From positions 1-64,000 of the forward strand of contig CANGIF010000008.1 of assembly GCA_947453885.1 (NCBI GenBank): a stretch of 64,000 nucleotides of DNA. Direction: 5' to 3'. Position 1 is the stretch's first letter, and each line of letters begins with the position of its first letter. The notes below the pieces were generated by a model, which had not been told where the DNA came from, did not search any database, and was given only the letters and a program-made list of their open reading frames with translations. The stretch is from Flavobacteriaceae bacterium. GTDB lineage: Bacteria; Bacteroidota; Bacteroidia; Flavobacteriales; Flavobacteriaceae. This document shows, piece after piece, positions 44,354-53,445 of this stretch. The translations under genes and the position numbers were made by a program.

Positions 44354-46657
44354 ATGAGAAATAGCTTTAGGTCTTTGATTTCGGTAGTGGTTTTGATGGT
44401 TATGGGGTTTGGGGTTTTTTATTTTATGAAGCCTCAGGCAGCTGGTAGCGATGAATCGGCTGCTGTTTTTTCGACCAAAAGAGCTTTGGTTCATGTTAAA
44501 AAAATGGCTGTTTTACCACATTATGTTGGGTCTGATCAGCATGAAGTTGTAGCTCAATATGTGGCTGGTGAGTTGCGAAAGATGGGTTTGGAACCTGTTG
44601 TTCAGGAAGGTTTTGAGTTGTCTGATTGGGGCAATTTGACGCACCCTAAAAATATTATGGCGCGAGTTAAAGGTACTGGAAAAGGTAAGGCTTTGTTGCT
44701 TTTATCGCATTATGATAGTGCTCCGCATGGATTTTCGTGTGGTGCTAGCGATGATGCTGTGGGTGTTGCTACAGTTTTAGAAGGAGTTAGGGCTTTTTTG
44801 CATAGTCATAAAGCGCCTAAAAACGATATTATTATTTTGTTTACAGATGCAGAGGAGTTGGGGTTGAACGGTGCAGGACTTTTTGTGATGCATCATGGCT
44901 GGGCAAAGGATATTGGGTTGGCGATTAATTTTGAAGCTAGAGGAAGTTCGGGTCCTAGTTTTATGTTGATGGAGGTTACTAAAGGAAATGCGGCAATGGT
45001 TCAAGGATTTTCTGCTGCTCACCCTGAGTTTGGGGTTTCCAATTCGTTGTTGTATAGTATTTACAAGATGTTGCCTAACGATACTGATTTGACTGTTTTT
45101 AGGGAGCAAGGTCGTATTCAGGGATTTAATTTTGCATTTATTGATAATCATTTTAATTATCATACGGCTCAGGATGACTATGCTCATTTGGATGTTACTA
45201 CTTTGGAGCATCAAGGAAGTTATTTGATGCCAATGTTGGATTATTTTTCTGAAACTAATTTGGGACGTTTGGTTTCTAAGGACGATTGGGTTTATTTTAA
45301 TACGCCGTTTGGATTTTTTAGCTATCCTTTTTCGTGGTTGTTACCTATTTGGGTAGTTACTTTTCTTGTATTTATAGGAATAGTTTTTGTGGGAGTTGGA
45401 AAAAGAAGTTTGGAGCCATTGGCTATTTTAAAAGGGTTTATTCCTTTTCTTATTGCTTTGATTGGTGCTGGTTTATTGACTTTTTCAGGTTGGAAACTGG
45501 TGTTATACAGTTATCCTCAGTATGCCGATATTTTGCAGGGATTTACGTACAACGGACATTCTTATATTGCGGCATTTGTTTTGCTTGGATTAAGTATGTG
45601 TTTTGTGGTTTACCAAAAATTTTCGGCAGAAAAAATGACTTTGAGTTATGCAATTGTCCCTATTTTTGTTTGGTTGATTATTAATTTGGTATTGGTTTTT
45701 AAATTGCCGGGTGCTGGGTTTTTAATTTTCCCAGCTATTTCGGGTTTGTTGATGCTACTTTATCCTATTGTTACACAAAAGACGAGTTTGTTTCTACAGC
45801 TGGTTTTAGCATTACCGGTTTTAATTTTACTAGTTCCTTTTATTCAGATGTTTCCAATTGGGTTAGGTCTCAAAATACTTTATGGTAGTATTGTTTTGGT
45901 GGTTTTTTCATTTGGATTGTTGTTGCCTATTTTTGGGGAGTTTAAGTACAAATATTGGTGGGCATTATTATTTTTTGTTGGTTCGTGTGGGTTTTTTATA
46001 AATGCACATTTACATTCGGGTTACTCAAAAGGGGCTGGAAAACCGAATAGTTTGTTATACGTTTTAGATAAAGAACAAAATAAAGCAGTTTGGGCTACTT
46101 ATGATTTGAATTTAGATGTTTGGACCAAAACGTATTTGACCAATAAGCCTGATTTGGGTGGTATTTGGAACACTTTTCCGTTGTATAGCAAATACCATTC
46201 AGATTTTACGTTTACTAAAGCCGCTCCAGTTGTAGCTATTTCTGGGCCAAGTATTCAATTTACAAAAGACAGTATAGGCGGCAATTTTCGGTATTTGAAA
46301 ATTAAGATAACACCAAACAGAAAAGTGAATAGGTACGATGTTTTTGCTAATTTGGCTATTGATTTATTTCATTTTAAAGCCAATGGCACAACCTGTATTA
46401 GTCAAAAAGGAATTGTTTTTGATCGAAATGATTCAAAAGTAATTAGTTATTATGTTGTAAACAATGAGCCTTTGGAACTGGAATTTGATATGGATGCTTC
46501 AATGCCATTAGACATGGATTTGTTGGAAAGTTCGTTTGACTTGTTGTACAATCCTGTATTTAAAATTGCTAAACGAAATTCGTGGATGCTTCCAACTCCT
46601 TTTGTTTTGAATGACGCCGTTGTTTTACATCAAAAAGTAAATCCAACTTCCAATTAG
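44354..46657 (+). CDS. membrane-anchored M28 metallopeptidase
   Basis: A 767-residue protein. After one N-terminal membrane segment, residues 45-310 form an M28 zinc aminopeptidase domain: LLLSHYDSAPHGFSCGASDD with GVATVLEG (first metal His and bridging Asp), LFTDAEELGLNGAGLF (catalytic Glu pair) and NHFNYHTAQDDYAHLD (last His). The middle (320-560) has about eight or nine membrane segments and the C-terminus is soluble. This layout matches the vacuolar Pff1/FXNA-type M28 proteins also found in Bacteroidota. The peptidase domain should face the periplasm. It directly abuts the next gene. The DNA is unusually rich in G and T on the plus strand. Confidence 0.88.
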   Translation: MRNSFRSLISVVVLMVMGFGVFYFMKPQAAGSDESAAVFSTKRALVHVKKMAVLPHYVGSDQHEVVAQYVAGELRKMGLEPVVQEGFELSDWGNLTHPKNIMARVKGTGKGKALLLLSHYDSAPHGFSCGASDDAVGVATVLEGVRAFLHSHKAPKNDIIILFTDAEELGLNGAGLFVMHHGWAKDIGLAINFEARGSSGPSFMLMEVTKGNAAMVQGFSAAHPEFGVSNSLLYSIYKMLPNDTDLTVFREQGRIQGFNFAFIDNHFNYHTAQDDYAHLDVTTLEHQGSYLMPMLDYFSETNLGRLVSKDDWVYFNTPFGFFSYPFSWLLPIWVVTFLVFIGIVFVGVGKRSLEPLAILKGFIPFLIALIGAGLLTFSGWKLVLYSYPQYADILQGFTYNGHSYIAAFVLLGLSMCFVVYQKFSAEKMTLSYAIVPIFVWLIINLVLVFKLPGAGFLIFPAISGLLMLLYPIVTQKTSLFLQLVLALPVLILLVPFIQMFPIGLGLKILYGSIVLVVFSFGLLLPIFGEFKYKYWWALLFFVGSCGFFINAHLHSGYSKGAGKPNSLLYVLDKEQNKAVWATYDLNLDVWTKTYLTNKPDLGGIWNTFPLYSKYHSDFTFTKAAPVVAISGPSIQFTKDSIGGNFRYLKIKITPNRKVNRYDVFANLAIDLFHFKANGTTCISQKGIVFDRNDSKVISYYVVNNEPLELEFDMDASMPLDMDLLESSFDLLYNPVFKIAKRNSWMLPTPFVLNDAVVLHQKVNPTSN

Positions 46658-47455
46658 ATGGCAACAACAATAAGTGTTTTAGGTTGTGGTTGGTTAGGAA
46701 TGCCATTAGCAAAAAATCTTTTGAGTAACTATACCGTAAACGGTTCAACTACTACAGCATCTAAAATTCCAATACTTGAAGCAATGGGAATTGCCTCTTT
46801 TTTGATTGATTTGCCCTACACTAAAGCACCGGATAACCTACTTACTTTTTTAGGAAACGCAGAACAGTTAGTTATAAACATTCCGCCAAAGTTGAGGAAT
46901 AATGGAACTGAAAATTATGTTTCCAAAATTGAAAGTTTACTTTCCTACATAGCGCAATCTAACATAAAGCACGTACTGTTTATAAGTTCAACTTCTGTTT
47001 ATGGGGATACCAATTCGATTGTGACAGAAAATACAGCACTTGAACCCACAACCGAAAGTGGCAAACAGTTGGTAGCTGTTGAACAATTACTTCAAAACAA
47101 TTCGGCTTTTTTAACTACTGTAGTTCGTTTTGGAGGTTTGATTGGAAAAGACCGACACCCTGTTTATTTTTTGGCAGGGAAGCAATCAATTGAAAATCCA
47201 GAAGGGCCTGTTAATTTAATTCAGCAGGATGATTGTATTGCAATTATTCTAAAGATACTAGCAACAAAAGCCGTTTGGGGTGCCATTTATAATGCTGTTG
47301 CCCCTTTTCATCCTACAAGAAAAGCCTATTATACACAAAAAGCAACAGCTTTACATCTCGATCCTCCCGTGTTTAAAGAAACAGCTTCAAACGGAAAAAT
47401 AATTTCGAGTGCGAAACTTATACATGCTTTGCATTATACCTTTAGCACTATATAA
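46658..47455 (+). CDS. SDR-type NAD(P)-dependent epimerase/dehydratase-like protein
   Basis: A 265-residue protein. The N-terminal ISVLGCGWLGMPLAKNLL is a dinucleotide-binding loop, HVLFISSTSVYGDTNSIVTE is the SDR serine-tyrosine region, and VVRFGGLIGKDRHPVYFLAG is the substrate-side loop. It is short for an extended SDR, and the YxxxK motif appears altered (GKQLVAVEQLL in that position), like the YeeZ-type proteins. Substrate unknown. The gene starts on the base after the peptidase stop, so translation is coupled. Confidence 0.75.
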   Translation: MATTISVLGCGWLGMPLAKNLLSNYTVNGSTTTASKIPILEAMGIASFLIDLPYTKAPDNLLTFLGNAEQLVINIPPKLRNNGTENYVSKIESLLSYIAQSNIKHVLFISSTSVYGDTNSIVTENTALEPTTESGKQLVAVEQLLQNNSAFLTTVVRFGGLIGKDRHPVYFLAGKQSIENPEGPVNLIQQDDCIAIILKILATKAVWGAIYNAVAPFHPTRKAYYTQKATALHLDPPVFKETASNGKIISSAKLIHALHYTFSTI

Positions 47456-47754
47456 AAACCGTTATCTCAAATCCACCCATCTCAGAAATCCAATTTCAAG
47501 CAAAAGTTTTCGCAACGCAGCGCAGCTATTTCGTCGACAGAAATTTATTACATGAAGTTGATTCGAAAAGCCACTTTTGAAAACTATAAAAATTATACAG
47601 TATACTTATTGTCGTTGTCCAAAGTCAATCCAAAAGATGCTTATTACTAGAGTATTTTAAACGTTATCATCCAAATTCGCAAGTACTATTCAGACTTGCT
47701 GGCAAAGCGTGTCGGCAAGACTCCGCCAAGTGTTGAAACGCCCAAGTTAAAACC
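47456..47754. other. gene-free stretch between convergent genes
   Basis: I see no convincing gene here. A 32-codon frame at 47552-47650 has no recognisable content. GC-richer words (CGCAACGCAGCGCAGC near 47514 and GCTGGCAAAGCG near 47699) look like short interspersed repeat debris. Confidence 0.35.
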
Positions 47755-47788
47755 AAAAAAATCCTTCTCAATGGAACAGGATTTTTTT
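47755..47788. terminator. bidirectional terminator between convergent genes
   Basis: AAAAAAATCC (47755-47764) pairs with GGATTTTTTT (47779-47788) around a 14-base loop. The A and T runs allow it to work in both directions. Confidence 0.75.
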
Positions 47789-47813
47789 GTTAGTATTAGT
47801 CATTCAAAACAAT

Positions 47814-48596
47814 TTATTTACCTGTAAAATTAGCTTTTCTTTTGTCTAAAAAAGCAGTTGTACCTTCTTTAAAATCTTCGGTTCCAAAGCATTTTCCAAA
47901 AGCTTTAATTTCAGTTTCAAAACCGTTAGTTCCTTCTTTAAAACCTGCATTTACGGCAAGAATGGCTTGACTAATTGCCGCAGGAGAATTTTTTTGAATG
48001 CGAAGCGCTAATTTTTTACAAAAATCCAATAAATCAGCATGTGGAACTATGTGATTTACCAGTCCTGAACGGTAAGCATCTTCAGCGGTAATCATTCCAG
48101 CAGTGAGAATCATTTCCATAGCACGTCCTTTTCCTACAAGTTGAGGTAAACGTTGTGTTCCTCCATAACCAGGAATTACACCTAATGAAACCTCCGGAAG
48201 TCCCATTTTTGCATTGTCGGAAGCCACTCTAAAATGACAAGACATGGCCAGCTCCAAACCTCCACCAAGCGCAAAACCATTTATAGCAGCAATTACTGGA
48301 GTGCTTAAATTTTCGACAAAATTAAAAAGTTTTTCTTGACCTTGTTCTGCAAGCTGGGCACCTTCTTCAATAGAAAAGTTTGCAAATTCGGCTATATCAG
48401 CTCCTGCTACAAATGCTTTTTCGCCTTCACCAGTTAAAAGAATAGTTTTTACTTCGCTATTGCTTTCTAATTCTTTAAAGGCAAGGTGAAGTTCTTGAAT
48501 TGTATCACCGTTTAAAGCGTTTAGTTTTGAAGGTCGATTAATAGTTATTAGTCCTAAGTTGTTTTCTATGGCAACTAAAATGTTTTCAAATTTCAT
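47814..48596 (-). CDS. enoyl-CoA hydratase (crotonase family)
   Basis: A 260-residue crotonase. Oxyanion-hole segments are AFVAGADIAEFANFSIEEGA and NGFALGGGLELAMSCH, with one catalytic Glu in GGLELA. The second catalytic Glu lies in GLPEVSLGVIPGYGGTQRLP. Both glutamates are present, so hydration of 2-enoyl-CoA to 3-hydroxyacyl-CoA is expected, as in fatty-acid or amino-acid breakdown. Full length. It lies 2 bases downstream of the histidine kinase gene, so the two share a transcript. Confidence 0.9.
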   Translation of the reverse strand: MKFENILVAIENNLGLITINRPSKLNALNGDTIQELHLAFKELESNSEVKTILLTGEGEKAFVAGADIAEFANFSIEEGAQLAEQGQEKLFNFVENLSTPVIAAINGFALGGGLELAMSCHFRVASDNAKMGLPEVSLGVIPGYGGTQRLPQLVGKGRAMEMILTAGMITAEDAYRSGLVNHIVPHADLLDFCKKLALRIQKNSPAAISQAILAVNAGFKEGTNGFETEIKAFGKCFGTEDFKEGTTAFLDKRKANFTGK

Positions 48597-48598
48597 TT

Positions 48599-50056
48599 TT
48601 ATTTATTTTTAAGTATTGGTAATGAAACAGTGAATAAGGTTCCTTTTCCAAATTCTGTTTCAAAAGTAATAGTTCCTTTGTAATTTTCAATAATGTTTTT
48701 GATGATTCCTAAGCCCAAACCCATTCCACTACTTTTTGTAGTGAATTTTGGTTCAAAAATATGAGCTGTATTTTCAGGTTCAATACCTGCTCCGTTGTCT
48801 TTTACACTTATACAAACGTTGTCTTGAATTTTGTTTACGGCAACACAAATTGTTTTTTCGATTTGGTTTTCGGGAATAGATTGAATGGCATTTTTAACCA
48901 AATTATTTATAATTCGAATGAGCTGTGTTCTGTCCATTTTTGAAATTATCTCAGTTGCTTCACTTTCAAAAACAATATATTCTTCGTTGAAAATGTCTAA
49001 AGCCAATTCAACAACTTCAACAACATTTAGGGTTTCGTTTTGTTGTGCAGGCATGGAAGCAAAGTTAGAAAAAGCGGATGCAACGGCACTCATGGTATCG
49101 ATTTGTTGTATCAAAGTTTCGGAATAATCGTTTATTTTTTGTTTTAAAAGAGGGTCTGCAGGATCAAATTTTCTTTGAAAACTTTGCACGGTTAATCGCA
49201 TTGGAGTTAAAGGGTTTTTTATTTCGTGGGCTACTTGTTTTGCCATTTCACGCCAAGCCTCTTCTCGTTCGCTTTGAGCTAGTTTTAACGCACTTTTTTC
49301 AAGTTCGTCAACCATGCCGTTATATGCTTTTATCAATAAATTAATTTCTTTACTATTAGCTTCCAACACAATCTTTTCATTTTTCTGATTCAAACTAGTT
49401 TCATTTAATTTATCTGAAATAGTTTTTAACGATTTGGTTATATAAGAGGCCAAAAAATAAGCAATTGCAAAAGCAACAACTAGCATAAAGCTATACACTT
49501 GGGCTAAATGGAATAGATAGTTTTGCAATTCATTTTCATAATAACTATCGTCTTCTACATAAGGTAAATTTAAAATTCCAAGCGGTTTAAACTTATCGTC
49601 TTTAATAACACTGTAGGAAGAACGGTATTTTTTACCGTCAATGTTTTTCAAGTCAACATATCTTTTTTCTAAAGAAGACTGAACTAGTTTTAGGATACTA
49701 GGTGCAATAGGAGGGGAGATAGTGTCAATAGAAAAAGCTGCTTTTGAGGAAATAATTAGTTTTCCTGAAAGGCTGTAAATGTTTATTTCAAGATTGTGAA
49801 TATCGGAAAGTTCATGAATTTTGTCTTTAAAGATCAAATCTAAATTTACAGCTGTTAGCGGATAGGTTGTGTTTGCTAAAACATAATTGATGTTTTCTTT
49901 AATGGCATCTTCTTTGCGTTCCAATCGTTCTTGGTGGTACACTTTAGCTTCGTCCTTAAACTGAAATATGGAAATAGTTGCCATTAAAAGCGCTGCTATT
50001 ACAATAATTACAATCATTGAAAGGAAAATTCTTATTCGCAGCGAAAGCATTGCCAT
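48599..50056 (-). CDS. NtrY-like sensor histidine kinase
   Basis: A 485-residue kinase from the ATG at 50056 (an upstream TTG is unlikely). It has two membrane spans (IFLSMIVIIVIAALLMATIS near the N-terminus and a second near residue 190) around a periplasmic sensor region. A HAMP domain follows, then the phospho-acceptor helix AKQVAHEIKNPLTPMRLTVQ (His) and the ATP-binding domain with NLVKNAIQSIP (N box), DNGAGIEPEN (G1) and GMGLGLGIIKNI (G2). The H-box with P-L-T-P is typical of NtrY-type kinases. No response regulator gene lies beside it. Signal unknown. Confidence 0.88.
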   Translation of the reverse strand: MAMLSLRIRIFLSMIVIIVIAALLMATISIFQFKDEAKVYHQERLERKEDAIKENINYVLANTTYPLTAVNLDLIFKDKIHELSDIHNLEINIYSLSGKLIISSKAAFSIDTISPPIAPSILKLVQSSLEKRYVDLKNIDGKKYRSSYSVIKDDKFKPLGILNLPYVEDDSYYENELQNYLFHLAQVYSFMLVVAFAIAYFLASYITKSLKTISDKLNETSLNQKNEKIVLEANSKEINLLIKAYNGMVDELEKSALKLAQSEREEAWREMAKQVAHEIKNPLTPMRLTVQSFQRKFDPADPLLKQKINDYSETLIQQIDTMSAVASAFSNFASMPAQQNETLNVVEVVELALDIFNEEYIVFESEATEIISKMDRTQLIRIINNLVKNAIQSIPENQIEKTICVAVNKIQDNVCISVKDNGAGIEPENTAHIFEPKFTTKSSGMGLGLGIIKNIIENYKGTITFETEFGKGTLFTVSLPILKNK

Positions 50057-50142
50057 TTTAATCCGTTTAGTATTATATTTAGTATTTAACAATCAGTATT
50101 TTAGTAAAAAGATACAACTTACTAAAAACTAAAAATTTTCAA

Positions 50143-50691
50143 CTAGTTTCGTTCTCTAATTTTTTTATAAAACTTGAATCCTAACATGATTAATAAGGAA
50201 AACAAAATAATTCCGATTACACCAAAAATCCAGTTGAATTCATTTTTTAAAATTACTAAAAAAACTACTGCAAATAAAATTATAGTAGCTCCTTCATTCC
50301 AAAGGCGCATATAATTGGAAGTATATTTGAATTCATCTCTTTGCAATTGTGTGTAATATTGATGGCATTTCAAATGGTATAAATACAATAGAAAAACAAA
50401 ACCAAGTTTTACATGCATCCAAGGCATTTGTAGCCAAGCACTCCCCACTGGTGTAAAAAACAACATCCAAAAAGCAAAAAAACTAGCTAAAATAGCACTT
50501 GGCCAAGTAATAATATACCATAATCGATAGGTCATTATTTTGTACTGTTTCAACAAAATTTCGCGTTCAGGAGTTGGTTTTTCATTAGCTTCTATTTGAT
50601 ATACAAATAATCGAACAATGTAAAACAACCCTGCAAACCAAGTGGTTATAAATATAAGATGGAGTGATTTTAGGTAGTTGTAAAGTTCCAT
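50143..50691 (-). CDS. hemJ: protoporphyrinogen oxidase HemJ
   Basis: A 182-residue membrane protein with four or five spans. Features are LKSLHLIFITTWFAGLFYIV (conserved His near residue 11) and the PWMHVKLGFVFLLYLYHLKC stretch with the conserved Lys. This is the HemJ (UPF0093) family, which oxidises protoporphyrinogen IX to protoporphyrin IX. No HemG or HemY gene is seen in the window, so HemJ probably supplies this step. It lies near hemH and the large haem cluster. Confidence 0.88.
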   Translation of the reverse strand: MELYNYLKSLHLIFITTWFAGLFYIVRLFVYQIEANEKPTPEREILLKQYKIMTYRLWYIITWPSAILASFFAFWMLFFTPVGSAWLQMPWMHVKLGFVFLLYLYHLKCHQYYTQLQRDEFKYTSNYMRLWNEGATIILFAVVFLVILKNEFNWIFGVIGIILFSLLIMLGFKFYKKIRERN

Positions 50692-50693
50692 AG

Positions 50694-51179
50694 TTATTTT
50701 GATATTTCAATTTTAGTTTTAAGCAAATTATATAGTCTATTAGTGTTTTCAGAAACATCTGACCATATTCCTACCGAATTGTAGCTACACGTTAAGGTTG
50801 TGTGTCTATCTTTTAAACTTATTCGAATATTTCCAGCAAAACAAGTAGCCGATTTGTCCGTAAAAGTAGGTTTTGTTATTATTTCGTATACCAATTTATG
50901 AATCGAGTCTCTTTCCTTTTTATTTAATTTAAACCGCTTATTTTCGACATTTTTTAATTTATAATTTACAACACCATTTTTAAGAGAAACTTTTTCAAAA
51001 TACATTTTTTTAAATGATGCAGTATCAGTTTCATTAAAGATAATTATTTCTTGATTTCCATTCTCCAATATAATTTTCTCCCAAGTATTTTCAATTTTTT
51101 TAAAGGCCTCCTTTTTCTTACAAGATGTTATTGAAAGAAACAGAAATAAACAAAACACAAACTTAATAACATTGACCAT
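50694..51179 (-). CDS. small lipoprotein of unknown function
   Basis: A 161-residue lipoprotein (signal FVFCLFLFLSITSCKKKEAF, lipobox Cys near residue 20). The mature part has no motif that I know; a late CFAGNIRISLKDRHTTLTC contains two cysteines that could form a disulfide. It lies 2 bases upstream of hemJ on the same strand and 18 bases after hemH, so it belongs to a hemH-lipoprotein-hemJ transcript. A link with haem synthesis is only suggested by position. Confidence 0.6.
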   Translation of the reverse strand: MVNVIKFVFCLFLFLSITSCKKKEAFKKIENTWEKIILENGNQEIIIFNETDTASFKKMYFEKVSLKNGVVNYKLKNVENKRFKLNKKERDSIHKLVYEIITKPTFTDKSATCFAGNIRISLKDRHTTLTCSYNSVGIWSDVSENTNRLYNLLKTKIEISK

Positions 51180-51197
51180 TTTAAAGTTTAATTCAAA

Positions 51198-52211
51198 TTA
51201 CTTAGCCCACTCCTTAATCCAATCCCCGACAACGCCACACCACTCTTCATCATCATTCATACAAGGAATGGCCATAAATGTTTCACCACCATGGTGTAAA
51301 AATTGTTCGTTGGCTTCCATGGCAATTTCCTCTAAAGTTTCTAAACAATCTGCAACAAAAGCAGGTGTTACAACCGCTAATTTTTTAATTCCTTTTTCGG
51401 GCATTTTGTTTACTTCTACATCAGTGTAAGGAGTCAACCATTTGTCGCCTGCTAAACGGGATTGAAAGGTTTGACTGTATTTTCCTTCTGGAATTCCCAA
51501 TAATTTTACTACTTGTTTCGTGGTTTCATAACATTGGTGACGGTAGCAAAATTCGTGCGCTGGAGAGGGCGTATTACAACAAGAACCGTCAATAGTACAA
51601 TGCGATTTAGTTACATCAGTTTTGCGAATATGGCGTTTCGGAATTCCGTGGTAGGAAAACAATAAATGATCGTAATCAAATCCTTCTAAATGCTTTTTAA
51701 TAGAATTTGCTAAAGCTTGGATATAATCAGGTTTGTTGTAAAAAGCAGGAACATTTGTGAATTTCATTTCAGGAAAATGTTTTGCTCGCAATTCTTCTGC
51801 CAAAACTAAAATTGTAGTGGTTGATGCCATGGCATGTTGCGGATACAATGGAAAAAGCATCACTTCGTTTACTCCTTTATCATGTAGTTCTTGCAATCCT
51901 TTCATAATGGTCATTGTTCCATAACGCATCGATAAAGCAACTGGAATAGCTACCAAGTTTTGCACTTTTTTGTGCATTCTTTTTGAAATCACAACCAATG
52001 GCGAACCTTCATCAGTCCAAATTCGTGCATAAGCTTCGGCTGATTTTTTCGGTCTAGTTTGTAAAATTATGCCACGAACTAATAAAGCTCTCAATAAAAA
52101 TGGTACGTCAATAACGTATTTATCCATTAAAAATTCATCTAAATACGGCTTAACGTCTTTTGCTGTTGGGCTTTCAGGTGATCCTAAATTAACTAATAAT
52201 ACTCCTTTCAT
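51198..52211 (-). CDS. hemH: ferrochelatase
   Basis: A 337-residue protein from ATG 52211 (GVLLVNLGSPESPTAKDVKP). The catalytic His lies in LLFSYHGIPKRHIRKTD, and the metal-path Glu region is near VNKMPEKGIKKLAVVTPAFV, with TFQSRLAGDKWLTPYTD before it. It inserts Fe2+ into protoporphyrin IX, the last step of haem b synthesis. A cysteine group (DGSCCNTPSPAHEFC, RHQC) is present; some ferrochelatases hold a [2Fe-2S] cluster, but I cannot tell here. It is divergent in layout from hemA, separated by the AraC gene. Confidence 0.93.
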   Translation of the reverse strand: MKGVLLVNLGSPESPTAKDVKPYLDEFLMDKYVIDVPFLLRALLVRGIILQTRPKKSAEAYARIWTDEGSPLVVISKRMHKKVQNLVAIPVALSMRYGTMTIMKGLQELHDKGVNEVMLFPLYPQHAMASTTTILVLAEELRAKHFPEMKFTNVPAFYNKPDYIQALANSIKKHLEGFDYDHLLFSYHGIPKRHIRKTDVTKSHCTIDGSCCNTPSPAHEFCYRHQCYETTKQVVKLLGIPEGKYSQTFQSRLAGDKWLTPYTDVEVNKMPEKGIKKLAVVTPAFVADCLETLEEIAMEANEQFLHHGGETFMAIPCMNDDEEWCGVVGDWIKEWAK

Positions 52212-52341
52212 TATGTTTAATATTTTTTCATTATTGTCATTCCAAAAAATCAATAATCTCTGTAAAAGTAAATTATTCTAACTTTTTATAGTAATGTTTA
52301 CTAATTATTTATCAACTGTTTGATGTACCAAATGGATGTGT

Positions 52342-53214
52342 TTAGGTATTTGGATTAATGGACATTAAATATTTTTTAGGAGTCGTTGCAAATTTCTTTT
52401 TAAAAGCTGCAATAAAATGACTTCCTGTACTGTATCCAATTTTAAGCCCAACTTCGTTGACGTTATACGAACCGGAATCCAATAACTGTCGAGCAAAATC
52501 CATTTTATAGTCAAATAAAAAACCATAAACGGTATCCCCATAAATTTGTTTAAAACCAATTTTTAATTTTTTCAAACTCAAACCCACTTGTTCGGAAAGT
52601 TCTTCTAAACCAGGAGGTTCAGCCATATTGGCAATAATAATTTCTTTAGCTTTTCTAATTTTTAATACGTTTTCTTCATCAATCAAAAAAGGACATTGTT
52701 CGGCATTTGGGTCTTCCGAACGATTGAAATACAAACTTAGTAATTCATAACCTTTTCCTTTATAATAAAGGTTTTTAATAGATGGATTCAAATTATAATG
52801 AAAAAGCTGACTCAAAACTATTGCCATTGATGGACTAATGTCCGTTTCGTTGTAATACTTTCGATCTTTGTTTTCAGTACTCAAAAAAGGAATGTGATTT
52901 GCCTCATTTGAAAATAAACTGTGAAATTTTTGAATTGAAATTAAAACTGAAATGACCCAAGAATTAGGAGCAATTTCTAAATTTAAAGGCAATTCGGTTT
53001 GTGGATTGTAAAACAGCAAAGCCTTTTCTTCTTTCAAAATCAAAGCATAATTTCCGTCGTTAAATATAAATTTAGCTTTTCCTTTTATTCCAAAATGAAA
53101 TTGTATAAGTCCTTGATTAACATGTTTTTTTGCAAAATAATTTTCGGCACCATCATTTTGAAATCGAATTAAAATAAAATCATTTTCAATTTTTATTACT
53201 TCTTGAGAACCCAT
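52342..53214 (-). CDS. AraC-family transcriptional regulator
   Basis: A 290-residue regulator. The last 100 residues are the AraC double helix-turn-helix: PPGLEELSEQVGLSLKKLKI, then GFKQIYGDTVYGFLFDYKMD and VNEVGLKIGYSTGSHFIAAF followed by KKKFATTPKKYL. The N-terminal 180 residues are an unassigned sensor domain. It lies between hemH and the divergent hemA operon; the same sequence TAGCGATATTT occurs at its start codon and, inverted, 95 bp away in the shared region. Control of haem genes is a reasonable inference from position. Confidence 0.85.
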   Translation of the reverse strand: MGSQEVIKIENDFILIRFQNDGAENYFAKKHVNQGLIQFHFGIKGKAKFIFNDGNYALILKEEKALLFYNPQTELPLNLEIAPNSWVISVLISIQKFHSLFSNEANHIPFLSTENKDRKYYNETDISPSMAIVLSQLFHYNLNPSIKNLYYKGKGYELLSLYFNRSEDPNAEQCPFLIDEENVLKIRKAKEIIIANMAEPPGLEELSEQVGLSLKKLKIGFKQIYGDTVYGFLFDYKMDFARQLLDSGSYNVNEVGLKIGYSTGSHFIAAFKKKFATTPKKYLMSINPNT

Positions 53215-53329
53215 AGCGATATTTTTACGTAAGTAAGATGTTGTTAAAGTGATTTGTTATTTAGAAATAATCTACATAACGATTTTTAAAACACTTGATT
53301 TTAGTACAAATTTAAAATAAATATCGCTA
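53214..53329. repeat. 11-bp inverted repeat in the araC-hemA intergenic region
   Basis: TAGCGATATTT at 53214-53224 recurs as AAATATCGCTA at 53319-53329. The first copy overlaps the AraC start codon, the second lies 80 bp before the hemA -7 box. They are candidate binding sites for the AraC protein. Confidence 0.45.
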
Positions 53330-53408
53330 AAAACACAATTTTGCAGATTAAATTCTCTCAGCGACACAAAAAGTACTTTAAGCGTTATTTTTATAAATGG
53401 GTTAGTTA

Positions 53409-53416
53409 TAAATTTG
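53409..53416 (+). promoter_or_regulatory. -7 box of the hem operon
   Basis: TAAATTTG fits TAnnTTTG and lies 29 bases before the hemA ATG. No TTG is found at the usual -33 distance, which suggests an activator-dependent promoter. Confidence 0.55.
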
Positions 53417-53445
53417 TTTAACTTTTAGGTAAAGTGCAAAAAAAC

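Noticed and set aside
45334..45684. 116-residue frame inside the M28 peptidase gene
   Set aside because: Shadow of the membrane part of the real gene in another frame.
47552..47650. 32-codon frame starting MKLIRKATFENYKNY
   Set aside because: Too short, no similarity that I recognise and no promoter or ribosome-binding signal; kept only as part of a gene-free stretch.
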